Assembly: GCA_947502835.1 (NCBI GenBank) | Contig: CANNBJ010000003.1 | Span: 310,001-374,000, forward strand | Direction of reading: 5' to 3' | Source: Bdellovibrionales bacterium | Lineage (GTDB): Bacteria; Bdellovibrionota; UBA1018; CAIMNF01 | Length of the DNA stretch: 64,000 nt | Shown here: one piece after another, positions 50,259-58,848 of the stretch | Position numbering within the stretch: the stretch's first letter is position 1 | How the letters are laid out: every line of letters begins with the position of its first letter | Program-made: the position numbers and the translations under genes | The notes under the pieces: model-generated | The model's input: the letters and a program-made list of their open reading frames with translations, nothing else | Database searches by the model: none | What the model was told of the DNA's origin: nothing

Positions 50259-51191
50259 ATGTTGGAGAACCAATTTTCGATTCAATCTGATCTCATTGAG
50301 AAGGCGGCTCAAACCGAGCAGGGCGTTCTAATCAATGGGGAAACTGGCACTGGAAAAGAGCTCATTGCCCGGATCATTCACAACCGCTCGTCCCGCGCCA
50401 ACGGCAACTTTGTCGTCATGAACTGCGCGCTCAGCGGCGAAATCCTTGAAGCAGAATTTCAATCCAAAATGGAGACGGCTGCAGGCGGAACTATTTTCAT
50501 TGAAGAGATCAACGAACTTCCCCTTCATCTTCAGGCAAAGCTCGTACAAGGCCATGGAAACACACGCATCATCGCATCCTCGAGCGCGAATCTTCAGGAA
50601 TCAGTTTCTGACAAGCTTTTCCGTTCCGACCTCTTTGCAAAGCTCTCCTATGTGAATTTTTCGATTCCTGCACTTCGTGAGCGGTTGGAGCAGATTCCCA
50701 CTCTCGTCAGCGCCTACATCGAGAAGTTCAATCGCCTTACGGGGTCCAATGTCAGCTCCACGCCTTCTCCAGAAGCAATCGATGCACTGACCAGTTACAA
50801 CTGGCCTGGGAACATTCGCGAGCTCGAGCATGCGATTGAGCGGATTGTAATCGTGAAGGGACAGGGAACCATTGAGGCTTCTGATCTGCCGACCAAGATT
50901 TTCCAGGCTGCTCAAAATGCAATGAATGGAATCGGTGCAAATTCTGATGTCGATTTTCCCAGAATGTTCCTTTCTGAAAAAGGAGTGGATCTCAAGGCGG
51001 TTGTGACCGCTTTTGAAAATCATCTTGTGGATCAGGCTCTTGCAAGAACCAGTGGCAATAAAAACCGTGCTTCCATGCTTCTTGGTTTGAATCGCACGAC
51101 ACTTGTCGAAAAGCTTCGCAAGCGCGGCATGATCACTCCGCTTAAGTCCAATTCAGACTTTCGCGGGCCCATGAGCACCAGCAACGAGTGA
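50259..51191 (+). CDS. NtrC-type AAA+ regulator lacking GAFTGA loop, Fis-type HTH
   Basis: GETGTGKELIARIIHNRSSR; FVVMNCALSGEILEAEFQSKMETAAGGTIFIEEINEL; YNWPGNIRELEHAIERI; GNKNRASMLLGLNRTTLVEKLRKRG. AAGGAG before ATG at 50259. Confidence 0.85.
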   Translation: MLENQFSIQSDLIEKAAQTEQGVLINGETGTGKELIARIIHNRSSRANGNFVVMNCALSGEILEAEFQSKMETAAGGTIFIEEINELPLHLQAKLVQGHGNTRIIASSSANLQESVSDKLFRSDLFAKLSYVNFSIPALRERLEQIPTLVSAYIEKFNRLTGSNVSSTPSPEAIDALTSYNWPGNIRELEHAIERIVIVKGQGTIEASDLPTKIFQAAQNAMNGIGANSDVDFPRMFLSEKGVDLKAVVTAFENHLVDQALARTSGNKNRASMLLGLNRTTLVEKLRKRGMITPLKSNSDFRGPMSTSNE

Positions 51192-51294
51192 TTTGATTCG
51201 TCCATCCAAAGTTGGAATTCTCTAGCGAATTGCCCCGGTCCGGATGCGGATCGGGGCTTTTTGTTGGATTCGTTTGGGTGTAAGGTGGGGTTGA

Positions 51295-51879
51295 ATGCTG
51301 AGAGATTTCCTCCGTTTGATTCTGTTTTTCTGTCTCTTGTGCGGGTCTGATTCTTCCCATGCAGGTCGCAAGCGGGTGAAGCTCAAGGAGGTGGTGAGTG
51401 ATTGGTTGGATGAGGCAACTGTAGTCGCGCCCATCGATCGCGAGGTCTGCTTTTCTCCCGAGGAGAGGTGCGATCTCAAGTTGATTCGGTTTGCCGAAAC
51501 AGCCAAAAAATCGATCGATATTGCTGCTTTCGACATCAATCTGGATCAATTGGTTCATTCCCTGTTGGTTTTATCGAAACGGGGGGTTCGGGTTCGTGTG
51601 CTTGTGGACAACCGTCAGGCCAAGGGGCGGTATTCCCTCTCGGGGACCTTGAAAAAAGGAGGCCTGCAGGTTCGCAGAGGGTATCAAAGAGGTTTGATGC
51701 ACCATAAATTCATGATTGTCGACGGGATCAGGCTTGAGACCGGTTCTTTCAATTACACGAACCATGCGAGCCGTGCGAATCAGGAGAATCAGGTGTATCT
51801 TGATGATCCTTCGATAGTTGCAAGGTTCGTCGCGCGATTTCAAAAAAGTTGGAGCGATTCAAGGGAGTTTGAGGATTGA
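51295..51879 (+). CDS. Secreted phospholipase D-like nuclease (single HKD motif)
   Basis: N-terminal signal MLRDFLRLILFFCLLCGSDSSHA; MHHKFMIVDGIRLETGSFNYTNHASRANQEN. Confidence 0.85.
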   Translation: MLRDFLRLILFFCLLCGSDSSHAGRKRVKLKEVVSDWLDEATVVAPIDREVCFSPEERCDLKLIRFAETAKKSIDIAAFDINLDQLVHSLLVLSKRGVRVRVLVDNRQAKGRYSLSGTLKKGGLQVRRGYQRGLMHHKFMIVDGIRLETGSFNYTNHASRANQENQVYLDDPSIVARFVARFQKSWSDSREFED

Positions 51880-51880
51880 A

Positions 51881-52513
51881 ATGTGTGTGCAATTCATGAT
51901 CCGGAAATCGCTTCGCGAACTGGGAGAGGTTTTTCATGCGAGGATCGAGGGCGAATTTGAGTTTGCTGCACGCGTTTTTCCACGATATGTTGCACCCGTT
52001 TTGGGGATGAGCGACGGGGTTCGTGTGATCAAGCCTTATCAGTTTGGCCTGATTCCTTCCTTTGAGCGCAACATCAAGCCCAAGCTGATTTTGCACAATG
52101 CAAGGGTTGAAACGCTCCATGAAAAGCCATCTTTCCGTGACGCTTTTCCAAAGCAGCGGTGTCTGATTCCGCTTGAGTCCTTTTTCGAATATCTCTCCAT
52201 TGGATCAGAGGGAAGGGGATTGTACCGGATCCAACCTGAACACGGGGGGTTGCTCGTTGCGGCAGGGCTGTTCACGCGGTGGAAGTCCCCGGATGGCAAG
52301 CTCATTCCTACCTTTACGATGATCACGCGCCCTGCCCCGGAGGAGCTCGTTCGGGCAGGCCATGATCGGTGCCCGTACTTCCTTGACCCGAAGGGGTATG
52401 ATGATTGGCTTCAAGGAAAAGGAGCATCTCCTTCGGAATGGTATGAAGTGCTGAGGCAGGGGCGCTTTGAGCCTAAGCTTGTCTGGGAGAGGTTTAGTTC
52501 AGAAAGCGTGTAG
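51881..52513 (+). CDS. SOS response-associated peptidase family (SRAP/YedK/HMCES)
   Basis: MCVQF gives Cys2; LILHNARVET; RCLIPLESFFEY; FTMITRPAPEELVRAGHDRCPYFLDP. Confidence 0.88.
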   Translation: MCVQFMIRKSLRELGEVFHARIEGEFEFAARVFPRYVAPVLGMSDGVRVIKPYQFGLIPSFERNIKPKLILHNARVETLHEKPSFRDAFPKQRCLIPLESFFEYLSIGSEGRGLYRIQPEHGGLLVAAGLFTRWKSPDGKLIPTFTMITRPAPEELVRAGHDRCPYFLDPKGYDDWLQGKGASPSEWYEVLRQGRFEPKLVWERFSSESV

Positions 52514-52922
52514 ATTGGATGGGGCTTCCAATAAAACGGGCCTCAACGGAGCCCTTGGAATTGACAATCTCAATGAGGGTGGAGTGGTCGGGGGTGGATG
52601 TGATGAGGATTTGGGATGATCCCAATACGGCCATCAGGAGTGAGGGAGATCGATGGTCATAAGTGGTCTTGGTGATTTGATAATTGGACCAGTGGATGGA
52701 TTCCTGACAAATGGCTTCGATGGCGCAGGCCCTGAGTTTGGGAAGTCGAATGGTGCTGGTGGAAGTATCAATCAGGATCCTCTTTTGAAGCAGGGCTGAA
52801 AACTCTGAAGTGGAAGCCGACTCGTTTGCGGGCTGTGCCACATAAACCTCAAATTGTGCGGCCAGAGTGTTTGTGGAGATCAGGAGAAGTGCTGCAGTCA
52901 GGAATCGAACTTTGTTTTTCAT
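52494..52922 (-). CDS. Secreted hypothetical protein
   Basis: MKNKVRFLTAALLLISTNTLAAQ signal peptide. Confidence 0.5.
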   Translation of the reverse strand: MKNKVRFLTAALLLISTNTLAAQFEVYVAQPANESASTSEFSALLQKRILIDTSTSTIRLPKLRACAIEAICQESIHWSNYQITKTTYDHRSPSLLMAVLGSSQILITSTPDHSTLIEIVNSKGSVEARFIGSPIQSTRFLN

Positions 52923-53037
52923 AAGGTCCTCGTGTTTCGTGAGACCTTTTTAATGGATTTGGTTTAGAAACTAAAATTATTAGATTTTAAACAACTTAAT
53001 TAGTTTTAATTATCCAATGAGTTTCCTGAGGTTTTGG

Positions 53038-53856
53038 TCACTGACTGGAGGAATCCCCGGATTTGTCCTTGTTGTCCTTGATGGTCTGACGAATGAGGTT
53101 CCTCATGATCCGGTTTCGATTTACCTGTCCCACCAGGGCCTTTGCGTCGTCGTAAAGGGCAGGGTCATTGATGAATGCCCCCAGGCTTCCCTGGCCCTGA
53201 TCGATCTTTTCCAGGATGGAATTGAGGTGGTTGACCGAGGATCGGAGCTTCATTTGGCCCAATTCCTCATTGAGTTTCCCGGTGATGTCACCCAGGTTCC
53301 TGGTTGTGCTCGAGAGGGCTTGAAAAAACTGTTCGGATCGATTGCCACGGTTGAAAGCAGCAAGGATTCGATCCAGATTCTCCGCGGTCGATGTGAGTCT
53401 TTGGACCAGCTGGTCGCTTGAGGTGATGATCTGGGAGAGGTCTTTGGAGGACCCTTGGGGGATCTCCCCCCCGTTCTCGATCACGGCAAGGGCGGGATCT
53501 CCGGGATTGACGGAGAGGTATTTGTCTCCGAGTACGCCCTGGGTTACCACCTCCACCGTCGAATCTTTCCGAAGGTACTCGGAGTAGTCCCGCTCAACAG
53601 TGAACTCGACACGCATTTCCCTTTTTGCCGAATCAAACGAGATCTTCGAAACAGCGCCGATCTGAAGACCTCCCAGGGTGACTTTTGCGCCATGAACGAG
53701 ACCGTCGATCTTCTGAAAATGGGCGAAGTAACGATTCACAGAGGTGAAGATGCTCTGTCTCCCGCCAAGAACAAGAATGGAAATCATAGTGATGATGAGG
53801 CCGGTTACAACAAACATGCCGACCCGAAGTTCAATTTTCTTCTCATCTATTTTCAT
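53038..53856 (-). CDS. mlaD: MlaD-like MCE-domain lipid transport protein
   Basis: ELRVGMFVVTGLIITMISILVLGG; VHGAKVTLGGLQIGAVSKISF; TQGVLGDKYLSVNPG. Confidence 0.85.
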   Translation of the reverse strand: MKIDEKKIELRVGMFVVTGLIITMISILVLGGRQSIFTSVNRYFAHFQKIDGLVHGAKVTLGGLQIGAVSKISFDSAKREMRVEFTVERDYSEYLRKDSTVEVVTQGVLGDKYLSVNPGDPALAVIENGGEIPQGSSKDLSQIITSSDQLVQRLTSTAENLDRILAAFNRGNRSEQFFQALSSTTRNLGDITGKLNEELGQMKLRSSVNHLNSILEKIDQGQGSLGAFINDPALYDDAKALVGQVNRNRIMRNLIRQTIKDNKDKSGDSSSQ

Positions 53857-54608
53857 CGGATATGTGCTCCTGTGGTAAAGGATTTTACCAAAACGTGATT
53901 GGATGTTTTCATCTCTTCGACTGGCATGATCAGCTCGATTCTGCCTTGATTCAGGATCCCCACGCGATCACAGATCTCAAATGCGGCCGGGATGTCGTGG
54001 GTTACGAAGATGGCTGTCATTCCTCTTTTCTTGAACGAGAGGATGTTGTGCAAGAGGCGACCGGTGTTGACGGGATCGAGTCCCGCTGTCGGTTCATCAA
54101 AGAGGATGATCTTCGGTTGGAGGATGATCGCACGGGCGAACCCGGCTCGTTTCTGCATGCCGCCGGAAAGCTCGTTTGGCAAAAGTTGATTTGCGCCCTT
54201 CATGTCGATCATTTCGAGCAACTCGTTCACTTTTTTCCGAATCTCGGCAGTGGAGAGGGAGGTGTGGGCCCGGAGGGGGTAGGCGAGGTTTTCCTCAACG
54301 GTCAAGGAGTCGAACAGGGCCCCGTTTTGGAAGACATAGCTGATTTGGGTGCGAACCTTGAAGAGCTCCCGTTCCGTCAGGGGGACGAGGTCCCGTCCTT
54401 CAAAAAGAATCTGACCTTCATCCGGATGCTCGAGTCCGATGATGGAGCGTAGAATCACACTCTTTCCGCTGCCCGATCCGCCAAACAGACCCAGAATTTC
54501 ACCCTCATGAAGATCAAGGCTGACCCCGCGATGCACTTCCTTCTCCCCGAAGGCTTTCTTCAGGTCCCGGAGGCTCAATGCGATTTTCGTTTCTGTTTTC
54601 AAGTTCAT
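53853..54608 (-). CDS. mlaF: MlaF-like ABC ATP-binding protein
   Basis: LFGGSGSGKSVILRSIIGLEHPDEG; LSGGMQKRAGFARAIILQPKIILFDEPTAGLDPV. Confidence 0.93.
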   Translation of the reverse strand: MNLKTETKIALSLRDLKKAFGEKEVHRGVSLDLHEGEILGLFGGSGSGKSVILRSIIGLEHPDEGQILFEGRDLVPLTERELFKVRTQISYVFQNGALFDSLTVEENLAYPLRAHTSLSTAEIRKKVNELLEMIDMKGANQLLPNELSGGMQKRAGFARAIILQPKIILFDEPTAGLDPVNTGRLLHNILSFKKRGMTAIFVTHDIPAAFEICDRVGILNQGRIELIMPVEEMKTSNHVLVKSFTTGAHIR

Positions 54609-54616
54609 TTCGTGAT

Positions 54617-55414
54617 TCAGTATTTCGGGAACACCGTGATGATGAAGAATTTCGTGAGGAAAAAATCCGCAATCATGATGAAGATCGAGCTTGTGACAAC
54701 CACCCATGTGGTGGTCCGGCCCACGCCCTGGGTGCCCCCCTCGGTGTTCAGGCCCTTCCAGCATGCCGAAATTGCGATGAAAAACGCGAAGACGATTGTT
54801 TTCGCCATCCCTGTGAAGAGGTCGGCCAAAGTCAGGGTTTCGAGAATCTTGGCATAAAAGAATGAATAGCTGATGTTGAACTCGAGCTTCACGACGAGCA
54901 TTGCGCCAATGAGTCCCACATAGTCGGCAAGCAGGGTCAGGATCGGGAGCGCAATCACGCACGCCAGAAGGCGGGGAATGACAATCCTCTGAATGGGGGA
55001 AGTGCCGAGGGCGCGGATGGCATCAATCTGTTGGGTCACTTTCATGGATGCAATCTCGGATGCCATTCCGGACCCGATTCGACCTGCCACGAGAAGACTC
55101 GTGAACACAGGACCCATTTCGCGGAGAATCGACAGCGAGGTGATCTTCGGTACATACAAAGTGCCTCCGAAGCGCTCGAGTCCGTACCCGAACTGAAGTG
55201 CCATCACGGACCCTGTTGCGACTCCAGTGATCAATACAAGAAGCAGGGATTCCACGCCAATCGAGTAAGCTTGCTGAAAGATCAGCCTCCAGGGGAGCGG
55301 ATACTCAAGAAAACCCGAGAAAGTCTGTGCGACAAGCCTTCCGAACCCGCCCGCAAATCGGGTGGCACTCAGAACTCTGAAACCGATGCGTTGGGAGAGT
55401 TGTGTGTCGTTCAC
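54617..55414 (-). CDS. mlaE: MlaE-like permease
   Basis: GVATGSVMALQFGYGLERFGG; SILREMGPVFTSLLVAGRIGSGMASEIASMKVTQQIDAIRALGTSP. Confidence 0.93.
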   Translation of the reverse strand: MNDTQLSQRIGFRVLSATRFAGGFGRLVAQTFSGFLEYPLPWRLIFQQAYSIGVESLLLVLITGVATGSVMALQFGYGLERFGGTLYVPKITSLSILREMGPVFTSLLVAGRIGSGMASEIASMKVTQQIDAIRALGTSPIQRIVIPRLLACVIALPILTLLADYVGLIGAMLVVKLEFNISYSFFYAKILETLTLADLFTGMAKTIVFAFFIAISACWKGLNTEGGTQGVGRTTTWVVVTSSIFIMIADFFLTKFFIITVFPKY

Positions 55415-55938
55415 TTGAGTTCCAAGGTATCACGGAACCGCGAGAAGGCCGAGATTTCTCGGTCAAAACTTTCAACCGGACTGAGGTAAATCAAGTCATA
55501 GATGCAGGTCGGACTCTTGACGACCATGATTTGAAACCGGCGATCGCGGCCGAGATAGTTTCCCCGAGCGGTGGTTTGAAATGCGGGAAGGTTCCTGAAG
55601 GAGAGGGGGGATTGATGTTCGATCTTGAGATTGTCCCACTGGGAGAGAAGGACCTGGGTGACTTTTTTCACATCCCGTTCCCCTCCGGCTCCATTCCGGC
55701 AAACCGAGTTCAAGGAAATCACGGCTGCGGTGGCTTTCGACTGCCACGCCTCATCCGGACGCTCGGAGGATCGCTCCGACGGATTCTCCGGCATGATTCT
55801 CTGCCACCCCAGGGCCTCGAGGGAATGCGCGGGCGCCGGCTCATTGACGGACTTCTCCTCCAACGGCTTCACCTGTCCCACGAGGATGCTACAGGAGCAA
55901 AGGAACAGGAAAAATGGCATCAAGCAAAATGATTTCAT
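55411..55938 (-). CDS. Hypothetical lipoprotein, first gene of the mla operon
   Basis: MKSFCLMPFFLFLCSC lipobox; 4-nt overlap with mlaE. Confidence 0.6.
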   Translation of the reverse strand: MKSFCLMPFFLFLCSCSILVGQVKPLEEKSVNEPAPAHSLEALGWQRIMPENPSERSSERPDEAWQSKATAAVISLNSVCRNGAGGERDVKKVTQVLLSQWDNLKIEHQSPLSFRNLPAFQTTARGNYLGRDRRFQIMVVKSPTCIYDLIYLSPVESFDREISAFSRFRDTLELK

Positions 55939-56076
55939 CGAGTTGCTTCAGTTTAAAAGAAGGGTCTTGAATTGAGAAGCGCAAAAATGATTTCCGGGGA
56001 ATTGGGGTTGCGGTCAGGAGGAAAATTCTGCCACAATAGGAAAGAAGTACCCGGGTGGTTCACGACTAGGAAGGGA

Positions 56077-58848
56077 GTGATCGGTACCTTGAGAAGAAAA
56101 GGACTTTTTCAATTCGTGGGATTTGCGTTTTCTCCGCTCTGGGGTTTGGCCGCGTTCGCAGCCCAGTTTGACGGTTCCATAGGGCTTGGGACCCGAGGTG
56201 CATATTCCCGTCTTGAGTTGGCCATTGATTCGTCTTTTTCTCCAAAGTTCTCCGATTCCGGAAAGGGTTTCCGGATCGAGATCCCTTCTGCGACCCTGAT
56301 GGACGTCGGGGTTCCGTTCGGTTCCGAAAAACAATTCAATGAGTATCTTGGAACCATCCATGATGAGCGGATTACCCGCATCCGAATGAGGGAAACCGAA
56401 TCAAATCTGATTGTCGAAGGGGAGTACCGGTTTCCTGAAGGACGGGCTGCGCTCGCAGATCCAAAAATGGAACATTTCGACTTCAAAAAGGAAGAGGCGG
56501 GGCGGTTCGTCGTCGATTTTTTTTACCGCAAGGGACCCACCATTGCGGAAGTGGAAAGAGCGAGGAGGGAAACAAGGGGGCAAAGGGAGCGTGCTGCGAT
56601 GGAACTTCTCCGGAAGAAGGAGTCCCAGAAACGTGCTGCGAGGGAGAAGCGGATTCAGGACGGTCGTAACGCCATGATGTTCTGTGAGCAGCCCTTTGAT
56701 CGTTCCACTACTGTGTTTCTCAAGTTTCGGGCAGAGCACCCGGGTTTGAGTTTTGCGGCCTATTTTCCTGAAAAAATCCCCGATCACAGATTTCAGTATT
56801 CCGAGCCATCCGGAAAGGGGGAAGCTCCCGATATGGTGCGGCTGGCACTCAAGCTGAGCCGCGAGAACAAGCACGCGCTCACAATTCGCACGGTAGAGTT
56901 TCTTGAAAAAGAGCATCCGAAATACCCTGGGCTTGATGAAATGGTGTTTCTGAAGGCGAATGCATATTTTCGCATGGGGTTCGAGGAGCGGGGGCGTTCC
57001 CTGCTTCAGACGCTCGCGCGGACTTCGAGGGGAACGGAGGTTGGATTGCAGACCGCGGGCTTCCTTGCTGCCCGGAGTTTCCAAAATCAGGACTGGCTTG
57101 CAGCGCTTGAGGCTTTCTTGAATTTGAAGAGGGAAATGCCCAACCATCCTCTGGTTTGGTTGTTCCGGTACGGAATCGCCGAGTGCCTGTATCGGATCAA
57201 GCAGGGGGATCAGGCCCAGGTGGAGTATGAATGGCTGTCGAAGAATGCGCCCAAGGAGGACATCCGGGCGGAAGCCGCGTTCAAGGCCGGGGACGTGTTC
57301 TTTGAGCGAGGGCAGTTCGCGCAGGCGGTAAGTGCGTACCAGGGGGCGCTGAAAGGAAGAGATTCATATCTTCCGGGCTACCCGGCGGTTCTGCTGAATC
57401 TCGGGGAAAGCTACTTCCAGCTCGAGGAGCTTGATCGTGCGGAGGCTGCCTTCAAGAAGTTCATGGAGGTCGGTTCCGCGAATCCCATGGCGTGGAGAGC
57501 GAGCCTTCGTCTTGCCGAGATCAAGGCGATGGGAGCGACCCTGAATGAAGATGCTGAAAAGGCATTCATGGAAACCATCAACCGCTACCCGCTTTCCCAG
57601 GGTGCTTTGATATCGAGGATCAGGCTCCTTCCTTGCGGTCGCCACGGAGGTTTCGATCTGCCCGCGGCCGAACGTCTGATTTCCTCGCCAGAAGTGGTGA
57701 ATTTCCCTTCCGATGGAGCGGTGTACCCAAGTCAGTTCCGTGAGTTGGCAGGATTGAGCGAAGTGCGAATGTTGATCTCCTTCCAGGAAAATCAGAAGGC
57801 CCTTGAGCGCGGATTGGCCCGATTGCGCGAGAATCCGGGCGTGGAGACCCGGAGACTGATCGAACAGGCCATGATTGGCGGGATCAAGTCCATTTTGGAG
57901 AAAAAGCTCGGCGAAAAGGACGTTTTTGGTGCCATCGCATTCTACGAGAAATATGGTGATTTTCTTCCGCTTCCTGCCCATGATCCCCTCGCGGATGATT
58001 TGAAGGTCCGTCTGGCCACGCTCGCTGCAGAGAGAAATCTTACCCAGTTCGCGCTGAAATTGATCGAGCCCTACCGAAGGATGAATGAAGCCGGCCAAAA
58101 AGAGGTGATTGCGGCCATTGAAAAGCACATCACGCTTGAGGGAGTGGATGATCAGGAGGAGCGGAACCTGGTTGAAGCAAAAACGATCTGGAATTCTGCC
58201 GGCTTCAAGATTGAAGACTCGGCCCGCGCAGACCAGTTGGTTGCGCGTCTGGGGTACATTCGCGAGGATTCCCGTTTTGCCTTTGAGAAGAATCTGATCT
58301 TGGCTTTGTTCCATCGTGAAAAGAAGGATTTCAAGAGCGCATTGCTTCATGTTCGGAGATTGAGCAAACAGATGGGGGGCGTCTCTCCATGGGGCAGAAT
58401 CCAGGTTGAAACCTTGACGGGGGATGTGGCTCTTCGGTCTTCTGACCTTGAGTTGGCCCGCGGGGCGTTTGGCAGGGCCCGCACGGGGTTGTCCGCGCTT
58501 CAGGGAAAGCAGGCGGAATCCCTGAACTTCCGTCATTTGGATGCCGCTCCTTCCTCGTCTTTTTTGGTCCAGTCCGAGGGGGAAGTCCTTGAAAAGCTGG
58601 AAAAATGGAAAGAAGCGGTTGCTCTTTATTCTGAAGCCATAGAAAATAAAATAGGGGGAAATCACATCCTTTACTCGCATGCAAAAGCGATTTTGAAGGA
58701 GGGTGGCAAGGAGTCCGAAGGGCGTGCCATGGTTTCCCTGAAGAAGATTGAACAGAGTCAGGATGATGATGTTTGGAAACGTTTAGCGCAGGAAAAGCTA
58801 AAGGAAATTGCCAAGGAGGGCAAAGTCGATGGTAAGTCCAACCCGTGA
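56077..58848 (+). CDS. Large TPR protein with AMIN-like N-terminus (start uncertain; ORF open from 55972)
   Basis: LFQFVGFAFSPLWGLAAFAAQ signal; many TPR-like helices (AEAAFKAGDVFFERGQFAQAVSAYQGAL; LDRAEAAFKKFMEVG). Confidence 0.65.
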   Translation: MIGTLRRKGLFQFVGFAFSPLWGLAAFAAQFDGSIGLGTRGAYSRLELAIDSSFSPKFSDSGKGFRIEIPSATLMDVGVPFGSEKQFNEYLGTIHDERITRIRMRETESNLIVEGEYRFPEGRAALADPKMEHFDFKKEEAGRFVVDFFYRKGPTIAEVERARRETRGQRERAAMELLRKKESQKRAAREKRIQDGRNAMMFCEQPFDRSTTVFLKFRAEHPGLSFAAYFPEKIPDHRFQYSEPSGKGEAPDMVRLALKLSRENKHALTIRTVEFLEKEHPKYPGLDEMVFLKANAYFRMGFEERGRSLLQTLARTSRGTEVGLQTAGFLAARSFQNQDWLAALEAFLNLKREMPNHPLVWLFRYGIAECLYRIKQGDQAQVEYEWLSKNAPKEDIRAEAAFKAGDVFFERGQFAQAVSAYQGALKGRDSYLPGYPAVLLNLGESYFQLEELDRAEAAFKKFMEVGSANPMAWRASLRLAEIKAMGATLNEDAEKAFMETINRYPLSQGALISRIRLLPCGRHGGFDLPAAERLISSPEVVNFPSDGAVYPSQFRELAGLSEVRMLISFQENQKALERGLARLRENPGVETRRLIEQAMIGGIKSILEKKLGEKDVFGAIAFYEKYGDFLPLPAHDPLADDLKVRLATLAAERNLTQFALKLIEPYRRMNEAGQKEVIAAIEKHITLEGVDDQEERNLVEAKTIWNSAGFKIEDSARADQLVARLGYIREDSRFAFEKNLILALFHREKKDFKSALLHVRRLSKQMGGVSPWGRIQVETLTGDVALRSSDLELARGAFGRARTGLSALQGKQAESLNFRHLDAAPSSSFLVQSEGEVLEKLEKWKEAVALYSEAIENKIGGNHILYSHAKAILKEGGKESEGRAMVSLKKIEQSQDDDVWKRLAQEKLKEIAKEGKVDGKSNP

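Noticed and set aside
57364-58680. 438-aa minus-strand ORF
   Set aside because: Antisense to the TPR gene, composition typical of a shadow frame, no recognisable motifs.
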